Program-made: the position numbers and the translations under genes
From: Ruegeria halocynthiae
GTDB taxonomy: Bacteria; Pseudomonadota; Alphaproteobacteria; Rhodobacterales; Rhodobacteraceae
Direction of reading: 5' to 3'
DNA length: 64,000 nt
Assembly: GCF_900106805.1 (NCBI RefSeq)
Contig: NZ_FNNP01000004.1
Span: 124,001 to 188,000, forward strand
Notes under the pieces: model-generated
Seen by the model: the letters and a program-made list of their open reading frames with translations, nothing else
Told to the model about the DNA's origin: nothing
The model's database searches: none
In this document: positions 50,946 to 59,702 of the stretch, in pieces
How positions within the stretch are numbered: the stretch's first letter is position 1
Layout of the letters: every line of letters begins with the position of its first letter

Positions 50946-50974
50946 CTGTTCCCGACATTTCGCGTCGGGAACAG
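50946..50974 (+). other. Strong stem-loop between betB and the flavoprotein gene
   Basis: A perfect 11-base stem CTGTTCCCGAC and GTCGGGAACAG encloses a 7-base loop. No U-run follows, so it is not a standard terminator. It could stabilise the betB transcript, mark an RNA-processing site, or tune read-through into the downstream gene 70 bases later. Confidence 0.6.
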
Positions 50975-51044
50975 AGCATACCCTGACACATGGCTGTGGC
51001 TGACTTTCCTGAAAGCGTTTGGTTCGCAAACAGGAGATCAACCC

Positions 51045-53489
51045 ATGAAGACCCACGCTCAGGCCGTCGTGATCGGAGGAGGATTGGTCGGCTGTTCGAT
51101 CCTCTATCATCTGGCCAAACTTGGCTGGACTGATGTGGTTCTGCTGGAACGCGATGAGCTGACCTCGGGGTCAACTTGGCACGCGGCCGCCAATATTCAC
51201 GGGCTGCACGACAACAACAACATCACACGCATCCAGCACTATACGATGAACCTGTACAAAGAGCTGGAGAAGGAAACCGGACAGGGTTGCGGCGTCTTTC
51301 AGTCCGGATCTCTGTATTTGGCCCAGACCAAAGACCGTGAGCACCAATTGCGGCTGCAGGAGGCCAAGGCGAAGTTCTATGGCCTGAATTTCCATGAGGT
51401 CAGCCGCGAGCAGGCGTGGGAACTACACCCGCTAGCACAGTTTGACGATATCCGCTGCATTATGTTCGAACCCGATGGTGGCAATGTCGATCCGTCGGGT
51501 GTGACCCACGCCTATGCTGCGGGCGCAAGAGCCATGGGGGCCACGATCGAGCGGTTTTGCCCCGTAATAGGGACTGAACAGCAGTCCGATGGGTCATGGA
51601 TCGTGCGCACGGGAAAGGGCGACATTCGCACCCAATGGGTGGTGAATGCAGGTGGGCTGTGGGGGCGCGAGGTTGCCGCCCTGGCCGGGATCGAATTGCC
51701 ACTGCAACCGACCGAGCACCAGTACTTTGTTACCGAAGCCATTGATGAGGTAGCAGCGCTTGGCCGCCGATTGCCCTCAATCGCCGATCGCGATGGCGAA
51801 TACTACTTTCGGCAGGAAGGCAATGGGCTACTGATTGGCGCTTATGAGAAAGATATGCGGTTCTGGGCGGAAAACGGCACACCGCTGGATTTTGCCCATG
51901 ACCTGTTTCCCGATGATCTGGACCGCATCATGGAAAACGTCATCCGCGCCACCGAACGGGTACCCGTCGCCGCCACCGCGGGCGTTAAACGGGTGATCAA
52001 CGGACCGATGATTTGGTCTCCGGATTCCAATGCGATCTGGGGACCTGTTCCCGAGTTGCGAAATTATTTCTGTTGCACCGGCATCATTCCGGGCTTTTCG
52101 CAATCGGGTGGTCTGGGCCTGTTGTCGGCGCAATGGATGATCGAAGGTGAACCGCAATACGACATGTTTGCCTGGGATCTGGCCCGTTTCGGCGATTGGG
52201 CGGATAAGGCTTTCACCAAGGCGCGGGTCGAAGATGCCTATACTCACCGTTTTGCAATCCATTTCCCGAACGAGGAACGCAGCGCAGGCCGACCCACTCG
52301 TGTTAGACCCGCATATGAGATGCAAAAAGACATGGGCGCGGTCTTTGGCTTAAACTGCGGTTGGGAACATCCTCTGTGGTTCGCCAGCCAGCCCGGAACG
52401 TTGGAAACCAACGGCTTCACGCGCCAAAACTGGTGGGAACCCGTGGGCCACGAGGCGCGGATGTTGCGGGAAAATGTGGGCGTCATCGATATCTCGAACT
52501 TTGCCAACTATGTTGTCAAAGGGCCGGGTGCCCATAATTGGCTGGACCGATTGGTCGCCAACCGGGTACCGACCGAGGTCGGGCGATCCCGCCTGACGCC
52601 TGTGATCTCGGTCCGGGGTGGCGTAGCCGGGGATTTCACCATCACCAAGGTTGCGCAGGATGAATACATGATGATCGGCTCGGGCATGGCCGAGCGCTAT
52701 CATCAACGCTTTTTCAACATGGTCGATTTACCCAGAGGCACCACCTTTGAGGTCGCCACCGACCGTATTGCGGGGTTCAACGTCGCAGGTCCCAAGGCGC
52801 GCGAGCTGCTGCAGCGGTTGACCAATGCCGACTTGTCCAACGATGGTTTCCGTTTCACGCGGTCTCGCACGATTGAGGTTGCCGACGTCACCTGCCTGGC
52901 CATTCGCGTCAGTTTCACCGGGGATCTAGGGTGGGAGCTTCACTGCGCTGAGACTGATCAAATCAGACTCTATTCGGCGCTTCTGGACGCTGCAAAAGCG
53001 TTGAACGGTGGCCCGGTCGGCGGCCGGGCACTGGGCGCGCTGCGCATTGAAAAGGGCTATGGCTCGTGGGGCCGCGAGTATTCTCAGGAATATTGGCCGC
53101 AAGAGGTCGGGCTGGATCGCCTAATCAAGCTGGATAAGGATTTTCTGCACAAGGATGCCTATATGACTGTCAAAGACAGACCAGCGCGCGAGGTACTCTC
53201 GATTTTCGAAATTGAAGCAGTTGACGCCGATGCCAGCGGAGGAGAGCCGATCTTTGCACCAGATGGTAGACCGGTGGGGCGTGTGACGTCCGGGGCATAC
53301 GGGTATTCAGTGGGAAAATCGCTGGCAGTTGGCTTTGCTGATCCCAAGGTTGCCGGGCCGGGTGACATAGTAGAGGTCTACATCCTGGGTCGACCGCATA
53401 AGGCGCGGATTTGTACTGCGCCACCCTTCGATCCAGAAGGTTATCGCCTGCGCGGGACAAGCCCGATTGTTGCGGAGCAAGCCCAATGA
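51045..53489 (+). CDS. Dimethylglycine/sarcosine dehydrogenase-like FAD protein with GcvT domain
   Basis: The 814-residue protein has the two-part structure of mammalian-type dimethylglycine and sarcosine dehydrogenases. An N-terminal DAO-type FAD domain (GGGLVG residues 11-16, and STWHAAA with His46 as likely covalent FAD attachment) covers about 1-420. A C-terminal GcvT-like folate domain (RTIEVADVTCLAIRVSFTGDLGWELH near 625) covers about 430-810 and would capture formaldehyde as methylenetetrahydrofolate. It lies after betB and before an MmgE/PrpD gene that overlaps it by 4 bases. A substrate downstream of glycine betaine (dimethylglycine or sarcosine) is the best inference. Confidence 0.92.
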   Translation: MKTHAQAVVIGGGLVGCSILYHLAKLGWTDVVLLERDELTSGSTWHAAANIHGLHDNNNITRIQHYTMNLYKELEKETGQGCGVFQSGSLYLAQTKDREHQLRLQEAKAKFYGLNFHEVSREQAWELHPLAQFDDIRCIMFEPDGGNVDPSGVTHAYAAGARAMGATIERFCPVIGTEQQSDGSWIVRTGKGDIRTQWVVNAGGLWGREVAALAGIELPLQPTEHQYFVTEAIDEVAALGRRLPSIADRDGEYYFRQEGNGLLIGAYEKDMRFWAENGTPLDFAHDLFPDDLDRIMENVIRATERVPVAATAGVKRVINGPMIWSPDSNAIWGPVPELRNYFCCTGIIPGFSQSGGLGLLSAQWMIEGEPQYDMFAWDLARFGDWADKAFTKARVEDAYTHRFAIHFPNEERSAGRPTRVRPAYEMQKDMGAVFGLNCGWEHPLWFASQPGTLETNGFTRQNWWEPVGHEARMLRENVGVIDISNFANYVVKGPGAHNWLDRLVANRVPTEVGRSRLTPVISVRGGVAGDFTITKVAQDEYMMIGSGMAERYHQRFFNMVDLPRGTTFEVATDRIAGFNVAGPKARELLQRLTNADLSNDGFRFTRSRTIEVADVTCLAIRVSFTGDLGWELHCAETDQIRLYSALLDAAKALNGGPVGGRALGALRIEKGYGSWGREYSQEYWPQEVGLDRLIKLDKDFLHKDAYMTVKDRPAREVLSIFEIEAVDADASGGEPIFAPDGRPVGRVTSGAYGYSVGKSLAVGFADPKVAGPGDIVEVYILGRPHKARICTAPPFDPEGYRLRGTSPIVAEQAQ

Positions 53490-54838
53490 CCAATGCACTC
53501 AATCAAGTCATGGAATTCACACTGAACAGCGCTGTCGAGGATGTGCCTGCCTCGGCTCGGGATAATGCGGCGCTCTTGTTGTTGGATACGATCGGCGTTC
53601 TGATCGCAGCGGGCCCTATGCAGGCCGGTGGGATCGCCCGGGATACCGCCGCCCTGCTGTATGCCAGCGCAGAGCCTGAGTATAGCGCGCGGATGCTGTT
53701 TGACGGGCGCCGGGTCAGCCTGGCGGGCGCGGCCTATGCAACTGCAACACAGACCGACAATCTGGACGCGCATGACGGCTTTAACCCGGTCAAAGGACAT
53801 ATCGGGGTTGCCGTGGTCCCAGCGCTGGCAGCATTGGCCGAACAGTGCCCCGACTTGACCGGGCCCGAGGCGCTGACGACCATGATCGTCGGGTACGAGG
53901 TCGCGGGCCGGGCTGGTCTCGCGCTTCATGCGACTGTCAATGATTACCACACTTCGGGTGCCTGGAATGCGCTGGGCGTGGCTGCGATGGCGGCGCGTCT
54001 GCGCGGACAATCACCCGGGCAACTCCGACAGGCGCTTGGGATTGCCGAGTTTCACGGCCCCCGCAGCCAGATGATGCGCGAGATAGAAAACCCGACCATG
54101 CTGCACGATGGCTCTGGCTGGGGTGCGCTGGTGGGGCTGTCTGCCGCCGTTCTGGCCGAACGAGGTTTTACCGGTGCCCCTGCCATCACCATCGAAGCCA
54201 TGCAGGTTGCGCCGTATTGGGCCGATCTGGGCAGCGTTTGGCAAATCGAACAGCAATATATCAAGCCCTATCCGATTTGCCGTTGGGCCCATGCCGCCAT
54301 TGACGGCGTGCGATTGCTGATGGATCGGCACGGCCTATCGCATCAGCAGATCGCATCCATCCGCATCAACAGCTTCCACGAAGCGGCCTGTTTGTTCGCC
54401 AACCACCCCCAGACCACGTCTCAGGCGCAATACTCTTTGCCTTTTGCCGTTGCCGTTCAGGCTGTCAATGGCCGTATCGGGGTAGAACATATTTCGGGCG
54501 CAGGGCTGTCCAATCCTGAGGTGGCACAGGTGATGTCCCGAATCGAAGTTACGGAGAGGCAGCGCCATTCGGCCCGGTTTCCGGAAGGCAGATGGGCCGA
54601 TGTCGCGATCGAGATTTCAGATGGCACAGTTTATGAATCCGGAGATCTAAACGCGCGAGGCGGTCCTGAACTGCCTCTGAGCCAGCAGGAGATCATCGAT
54701 AAGTTCACCGAATTTGCAGCACCTGTCGTGGGCGGCAATCGAGCCGACAAGATTTGTACAGCTATCTTGAAGCTAACCCTGCCGGGAGCACGCTATTCCG
54801 ATTTGTCCGACCTGTTGTACGACCCGCCTGCCGGTTGA
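53486..54838 (+). CDS. MmgE/PrpD family protein
   Basis: The 450-residue protein begins LNQVMEFTLNSAVEDVPASARDNAALLLLDTIGVLIA, the usual start of the MmgE/PrpD family. Further signs are LDAHDGFNPVKGHIG, HTSGAWNALGVAAMAARL and KPYPICRWAHAAIDG. The family includes 2-methylcitrate dehydratase and related isomerases or epimerases, so the substrate is uncertain. The ATG at 53486 overlaps the preceding flavoprotein's stop by 4 bases, implying shared expression. A methylcitrate-cycle role is unlikely in this neighbourhood. Confidence 0.92.
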   Translation: MTNALNQVMEFTLNSAVEDVPASARDNAALLLLDTIGVLIAAGPMQAGGIARDTAALLYASAEPEYSARMLFDGRRVSLAGAAYATATQTDNLDAHDGFNPVKGHIGVAVVPALAALAEQCPDLTGPEALTTMIVGYEVAGRAGLALHATVNDYHTSGAWNALGVAAMAARLRGQSPGQLRQALGIAEFHGPRSQMMREIENPTMLHDGSGWGALVGLSAAVLAERGFTGAPAITIEAMQVAPYWADLGSVWQIEQQYIKPYPICRWAHAAIDGVRLLMDRHGLSHQQIASIRINSFHEAACLFANHPQTTSQAQYSLPFAVAVQAVNGRIGVEHISGAGLSNPEVAQVMSRIEVTERQRHSARFPEGRWADVAIEISDGTVYESGDLNARGGPELPLSQQEIIDKFTEFAAPVVGGNRADKICTAILKLTLPGARYSDLSDLLYDPPAG

Positions 54839-54955
54839 AGGACGAACTTTTCAGTTTGTGTTTGCGCAAGATCTCCTTATTAGAGCCTATTCTTTCGCAG
54901 CAGAGCCATTCGATACTTCTTGAGATGGTTGAAATGTGTTGGATTACCTCATGGA

Positions 54956-57103
54956 TCAGTTCGGATTGTGGGCTTGCACGATCTCAAGCATATCCGCGAT
55001 TTGTCCGCGCGCGTTGGCGCTTTGCCGCAATAGTGCTGCGGCGTCCGCCAACGGCCTGCCCGGTTGTCGCTCAATTGGCTGGGTCAGGGTTGCTCTGATA
55101 CGTGCCAGATTAGTGAAGACGTTTGTAACGCCTTCATCAGCATCATCGGAACCGGCAAGCCAGGAGTAGCGGTCGGCAGCCTCGGTCTTCCCAGCCTCCC
55201 GCAAGGTGAGTGCTGCGGCTTCGAAATCCTGAGTCTGCATCATGGCTTGCGCCCGCAACTGCAGAGCGGTGTCGGACTTATCATCGGCGATTTCCAATAG
55301 TGCCTGTCGTGGGCGGTCGTTCATCAGAGCCGCCCGCGCCCGTAGCTGCGCCCTCTCATAGCGAAGGCCCTGATCCTGGGGTCGGTCTGCCAGCGCGTGT
55401 GCCTGTGCTGAAAACCCGAGCTTGGCCAATCGATCTGCCAGCGACAGAGCTGTCTCAACCGCCAGTGCATTGCGCGCGCTGTCTCCCAATCCCAAAACAT
55501 GTCGTAGAAAGGTGATATCGTCCGCTCGCTCTGCAAGCAGTTGATACACCTGATCACGTGACAGCCGCCATTCACCAGATTCACCGGCGTTTTCTAGACG
55601 TTTCAGCGCGCCGTCGAAATCTTGCGACAAAGCCATGGCCAATATGTGAGCGCGCGTCATCATTGGGCCAAGTTCCGAATTCCTGAACTCACGCGCGTAG
55701 CTCGCGGCCAAACCGAGGTCACGTGGTGATATTGCGCCCCTGTCCGACCACCGCTTCTGGATCAGGTGCGCAAGCGCCAGCGGTGCTTCGGTCGCGGCAT
55801 CGGGGGCAGAGATTACGTCAATCAACAGCGATTCGGCCGTATCCGCCTCTCCTGCTGCATCCGCTATTCGGGCTTCGGTGAGCGTCACGTCGACTGGTTT
55901 GACTTCAAGCACGCGCTCCACTGCGCGCAATATGCGGCGCGATGCCTCCAGTCGGCCTGCTGAAACCAATATTTCGGCCAAATCCGAGCCAATCTGGTGC
56001 CTTAAATGTCGGGGAAGTCGGCCAAAACTGCGTTCGATTGCATTCAGGTCAGCTTCTGGCTGCAATGTTCCTTCAGTCAACAGCGCCCAGAAGGAGGCAA
56101 ACCCATTACATCTTTGCTGCCCTTCGAATGGATTTGATGCGGGTACTGCCAAACCATCCATGACGGATGCGATCGCGGACAGTCTGCGCTGCTCTGCCGT
56201 AGTGTCCGGCAACAAAGCCAAAGCCTGAAGCGCTTCGGCCCCGAATCCGTAGTATGTATAGAGCTTCGCCAGTTTCAGCACCTGCACCCGATCAACCCGG
56301 TCAAACTCCTGAAACAGGCCAACCCGCAGCGCAGAAACTTGCATAGGAAGTGGCTGAGTGCCCGACCATGTTTCGAACGCCAACTCGCTGTCGGTGATAC
56401 ATTCGGGTTTGGCGTCAAGCTGCGGGATCGCAAGATTATTCAGCCCCTGAACGTCGTCCAGAACCGAAGACAATCGCAGATTCGGCGCCAACTCTTCCGC
56501 CGTCAACAGCGGGCCAAACCCATTCGAGTGCCTGCGCCCGACGCCCGCTAGTTCCAGATCGACAACCTCTCGGTCGGCGCTTTGCAATATGCGTGATGTC
56601 AAATGGTCTTCGAAATTCTGATGGCTTAAGCGCAGCAGGGGTAACGCCAGTTCGGTGGCCGGGATTTCAATCGGCAAAGGGTCGGACGCAGTGACGTTTT
56701 GGGACTGAAAGCTGTGCGTCGGCACCACCGTTTCTGCTTTGGGTATGAATTTTCCGGGGGTGATGTCTATGACGACCATAGTTTGACGATACAGAAATGC
56801 CGTGGCCACGCATTCGCAACCGAATGTCATCTCCAATGCCGCACCGGGTTCAGATTGTTTCAGCGATTTCAGACGATTCCCGGACAGGCGGTTGAAAACG
56901 GCTGTGGTATCATACGTGGCCTCATCAATAGCGATACTCAGGTGCGCACTGGTCTGGGTCTGATCCAGAACCCAGCCGGTGCCCGGGGGCACCTGCACCA
57001 CTATGCGGGTGTATCCTTCATGCTCTCCCGATCGTACGCGCAAGGCCTGTGCGGAGGCGTTCGTGCCAATGGCAATCAGGATGAATGCGATTACCCGAAT
57101 CAT
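54956..57103 (-). CDS. Large secreted protein in flagellar motor operon
   Basis: The 715-residue protein has a signal peptide (about residues 1-18, ending ASA). An N-terminal beta-rich segment (LRVRSGEHEGYTRIVVQVPPGTGW, 20-115) resembles AMIN-like domains that bind the cell wall. A long helical region with TPR-like character (about 210-700) follows. No family beyond this is recognised. The gene overlaps motA by 4 bases and is the last of a five-gene operon starting with fliL. Placement suggests a periplasmic flagellar motor part, perhaps functionally like the MotC protein of rhizobia; that is inference and no sequence similarity to MotC is claimed. Confidence 0.85.
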   Translation of the reverse strand: MIRVIAFILIAIGTNASAQALRVRSGEHEGYTRIVVQVPPGTGWVLDQTQTSAHLSIAIDEATYDTTAVFNRLSGNRLKSLKQSEPGAALEMTFGCECVATAFLYRQTMVVIDITPGKFIPKAETVVPTHSFQSQNVTASDPLPIEIPATELALPLLRLSHQNFEDHLTSRILQSADREVVDLELAGVGRRHSNGFGPLLTAEELAPNLRLSSVLDDVQGLNNLAIPQLDAKPECITDSELAFETWSGTQPLPMQVSALRVGLFQEFDRVDRVQVLKLAKLYTYYGFGAEALQALALLPDTTAEQRRLSAIASVMDGLAVPASNPFEGQQRCNGFASFWALLTEGTLQPEADLNAIERSFGRLPRHLRHQIGSDLAEILVSAGRLEASRRILRAVERVLEVKPVDVTLTEARIADAAGEADTAESLLIDVISAPDAATEAPLALAHLIQKRWSDRGAISPRDLGLAASYAREFRNSELGPMMTRAHILAMALSQDFDGALKRLENAGESGEWRLSRDQVYQLLAERADDITFLRHVLGLGDSARNALAVETALSLADRLAKLGFSAQAHALADRPQDQGLRYERAQLRARAALMNDRPRQALLEIADDKSDTALQLRAQAMMQTQDFEAAALTLREAGKTEAADRYSWLAGSDDADEGVTNVFTNLARIRATLTQPIERQPGRPLADAAALLRQSANARGQIADMLEIVQAHNPN

Positions 57104-57969
57104 GCGGCAGCCTGTTTGAGTTCCTTAAGGGCGTCCTCAAGTTCGGAAAAGGTCGGGCGATTATGCGTTGGCGTGTTCTGACGACCAACTTCGATACACA
57201 TGGCCGGGTTGTGGTTGTGCAAGTTTGCCACCAGAACTTCTTTGATGAGTTGATAAAAGTGGTTGTCTTCCTCAACGACTGCTTTCAGCTTGCCTGCAAA
57301 GGGTCCGACAAGCCCGTAGGCTAGAAAAACCCCCAGAAATGTTCCGACCAGCGCGCCACCGATCAGCTTGCCCAGCACCTCGGGGGGCTGATCGATCGAA
57401 CCCATCGTCTTGATGACGCCCAGAACCGCAGCAACAATGCCCAGGGCGGGCAAGCCATCGGCGACGGTTTGCAGCGCGTGGCTGGAATGCATGGCGTGGT
57501 GAAAGTTCGCTTCCATGCGTTTCTCGAGAACCTCTTCTACCTGATGCGGATCGTCATAATTCATCGCCGCCGAGCGCATCGTGTCACAGATCAGGTCCAC
57601 CACCTCTTTATCGGTCTGGATTCTGGGATAAGCCGAAAACAGCGTAGAGCTTTCGGGTTCTTCGATATGCTGTTCTACTTCGACCGGGTTTGCACGCGCG
57701 ATCCGGATCAATGAAAAGAGCAGGCACAGCAAATCGCGATAATCCTCGGGCTTCCATTTTGGCCCCTTGAACACTTTGGCCATATCTTTGGCCGTGTGTT
57801 TCACGCCGCCCATATCATTGCTGATCAGAAAGGCGCCAACGGCGGCCCCGCCGATCATCATCATCTCGAAAGGTAAGGATTTCATGATGATCGTCATCTT
57901 ACCCCCTGCGGCCAGATAACCGCCGAACACCATGACAAAAATGACGACAATTCCAATGAGTCCGATCAT
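57100..57969 (-). CDS. motA: Flagellar motor stator protein MotA
   Basis: The 289-residue inner-membrane stator subunit forms, with MotB, the proton channel that drives flagellar rotation. Four hydrophobic segments appear (two near residues 1-52, two near 199-247). The cytoplasmic loop carries KGPKWKPEDYRDLLCLLF and ADGLPALGIVAAVLGVIKTMGSIDQPPEVLGKLIGGALVGTFLGVFLAYGLVGPFA. Length is typical. No motB lies in the window. It sits between a MotE-like gene and the large secreted protein gene. Confidence 0.96.
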   Translation of the reverse strand: MIGLIGIVVIFVMVFGGYLAAGGKMTIIMKSLPFEMMMIGGAAVGAFLISNDMGGVKHTAKDMAKVFKGPKWKPEDYRDLLCLLFSLIRIARANPVEVEQHIEEPESSTLFSAYPRIQTDKEVVDLICDTMRSAAMNYDDPHQVEEVLEKRMEANFHHAMHSSHALQTVADGLPALGIVAAVLGVIKTMGSIDQPPEVLGKLIGGALVGTFLGVFLAYGLVGPFAGKLKAVVEEDNHFYQLIKEVLVANLHNHNPAMCIEVGRQNTPTHNRPTFSELEDALKELKQAAA

Positions 57970-58015
57970 GAAGGGTCTCCGGCGTTTGAGGTATTTGGAT
58001 GGTCGAACATGAGGC

Positions 58016-58609
58016 TCACTCCCGCGGGGCGTTTGCGTTGCGCCCCGCCATGATCACGCTGATTGTATAGGCAACTTCAGGGCTGAGACCGGCCATGACA
58101 TTTGCCGCCGTGTCAGGCGGCATACGTGACAGGAAACCGGCAGCGAAAACCGCATCCATTGTCTCGAACAAGGCGGCGGCGTCCTTGGGTTTCATGTTCT
58201 GATAAACATCGGTCAGTTGTGTAAGATCGCTTTCGGCGGCCTGTTCCGCGATTGCCACCGTTTCGCGCAGCGCTTCTTCAGCCTCCTGCAGCATGGCGAG
58301 GCGGGAATCGATCGCCTCATTGGCGATATCCAGGGCCCGTTCGCGATCCAGGATCGTGTTTTCCCGCCGGTTTAGTTCATCCTCGCGACGTCGTAATTCT
58401 GTCAGCAAAAGCTGAAGATTCGCCGCACCTGTCTCCTGATCATTCGCATCAACCTGAGGGGGCGTCGTGGGTTCGGCGCCTCGGGCCAGTGCGGGGCCGG
58501 CTTCTAGTCCGATGCGAATGATGGCGGACCCGATCATCAACAGTGAAATGACTGTTAGAACGCCTCCGCGTGGACGACGATTGGGTCTGTTGGCCCCGGT
58601 ACGGGTCAT
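58016..58609 (-). CDS. MotE-like flagellar protein
   Basis: The 197-residue protein has one N-terminal membrane helix (about residues 17-35), then a periplasmic coiled coil (LQLLLTELRRREDELNRRENTILDRERALD, about 65-125). Its C-terminal segment (LTDVYQNMKPKDAAALFETMDAVFAAGFLSRMPPDTAANVMAGLSPEVA) resembles the MgtE-N fold of MotE. In rhizobia MotE stabilises the periplasmic motor protein MotC. It overlaps the preceding gene by 4 bases and precedes motA by 46 bases, consistent with a motor role. Confidence 0.85.
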   Translation of the reverse strand: MTRTGANRPNRRPRGGVLTVISLLMIGSAIIRIGLEAGPALARGAEPTTPPQVDANDQETGAANLQLLLTELRRREDELNRRENTILDRERALDIANEAIDSRLAMLQEAEEALRETVAIAEQAAESDLTQLTDVYQNMKPKDAAALFETMDAVFAAGFLSRMPPDTAANVMAGLSPEVAYTISVIMAGRNANAPRE

Positions 58610-59076
58610 TGTGCCGCTCCGCCAGAAGTGGCGGCATGTCGAAAGAACATCAGACCTTCCGGTTTCTTTTGCGGTTGCTCGAGGGTGGTCTGCGTCGGTT
58701 CGACAGACGGCTCGGTGACGCCCTCTTCGGGTATCTCCAGCGGTGTGTCCTGAGGCGTTTCCTCGGCTTTGTCGAGGTCTGCAGCTTCCTCCTGCACAAC
58801 ATCGTGCATCGAAGCCATCATCAGTTCCAACCGCTGTGCGACCGTTTCCGCCCGCTCGGTCAACGCCTGCAGGGCGATCCCGGAATCGTCCGAAGCCTGG
58901 CGCGCATCATCAAGCGATTTTCGCAGTTCCTCTGCCTGTGCGGAAAGGACCGACACCGCGCCGCCGACGCCCTTCTCAAGATCGGTAAATCGCCGCAGGC
59001 GCCGCGCGAGAATGAAACAGTACAGCCCCGCCCCAAGCGCGCCCGCAACCAGTAGTATATCGGCAATCAGCTCCAC
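58606..59076 (-). CDS. Uncharacterised membrane-anchored flagellar-operon protein
   Basis: The 156-residue protein has an N-terminal membrane helix (MELIADILLVAGALGAGLYCFILARRL), then a coiled coil (about 35-95, LSAQAEELRKSLDDARQASDD) and an acidic, Pro-rich tail. No family is recognised. It stands 9 bases after fliL and overlaps the MotE-like gene by 4 bases, so it is co-expressed with the motor genes and probably works at the flagellar base. Confidence 0.82.
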   Translation of the reverse strand: MELIADILLVAGALGAGLYCFILARRLRRFTDLEKGVGGAVSVLSAQAEELRKSLDDARQASDDSGIALQALTERAETVAQRLELMMASMHDVVQEEAADLDKAEETPQDTPLEIPEEGVTEPSVEPTQTTLEQPQKKPEGLMFFRHAATSGGAAQ

Positions 59077-59085
59077 CTTCGCCTC

Positions 59086-59583
59086 CTAGTTCAACACAAA
59101 TTCCATCACGAGAACGTCGCGCACGCGCCCTTCGCCCACGACAATCCCGATCCGCCGGTGCAAGTGCCCACGGATGCGTATCAGAGCCAGCGGATCTTCG
59201 AGAACTGTCAGATCAATCGCGCGGAGATAGCTGTTCAAGACATCCATGATTCGCGGCTGCATCTTTTCGACTTCGGCGGCGTAGTCTGCATTCACCTCAA
59301 GCTGAGCGTGAAATTTCAAGTGCCGCGAATCTGCCGCTTTGACCGAGATGATTACTGCGGGAAGATCGACAAAACTTACGTCGGGCAATGCCGCAAAAGG
59401 CGCCTCTTGACCCTTCTTTTCCGTATCTTTCGAGACCTCGGCGTCTCCGAACGGAAGCAGGCCGGATGCGGTTATGAAATAGCCGCCTATGCCACCCGCA
59501 ATGGCAAGAATCACGCCAAGCAACAGGCCCTTTTTCCCTGATTTCTTAGGGGCTTCTGCCTCTTCTACGGTTGCATCGGTCAT
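59086..59583 (-). CDS. fliL: Flagellar basal body-associated protein FliL
   Basis: FliL is a single-pass inner-membrane protein near the stator that supports torque. The 165-residue product has a membrane helix (about residues 19-40, GLLLGVILAIAGGIGGYFI) and the periplasmic FliL domain (FVDLPAVIISVKAADSRHLKFHAQLEV, LNSYLRAIDLTVLEDPLALIRIRGHLHRRIGIVVGEGRVRDVLVMEFVLN). The ATG at 59583 is chosen because GAGG is 5 bases upstream and the family starts near this point; the ATG at 59616 has its AGGG only 2 bases away. It leads the minus-strand operon and is divergent from fliF. Confidence 0.93.
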   Translation of the reverse strand: MTDATVEEAEAPKKSGKKGLLLGVILAIAGGIGGYFITASGLLPFGDAEVSKDTEKKGQEAPFAALPDVSFVDLPAVIISVKAADSRHLKFHAQLEVNADYAAEVEKMQPRIMDVLNSYLRAIDLTVLEDPLALIRIRGHLHRRIGIVVGEGRVRDVLVMEFVLN

Positions 59584-59702
59584 GCCGTCCTCATCGATCT
59601 GTTCGGCATCTGTCATAACCCTGCAGGGACTAACCGATTGTTAAGGGCAATCGTCCAAACAGGAGCTGAGCCGAGCAGAATGTCGGTGAGTCGGAGGTGA
59701 GC

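Noticed and set aside
54839..54955. AT-rich gap between the MmgE/PrpD gene and the flagellar operon as a site of an RNA or terminator
   Set aside because: No clear stem-loop with U-run or conserved pattern was found.
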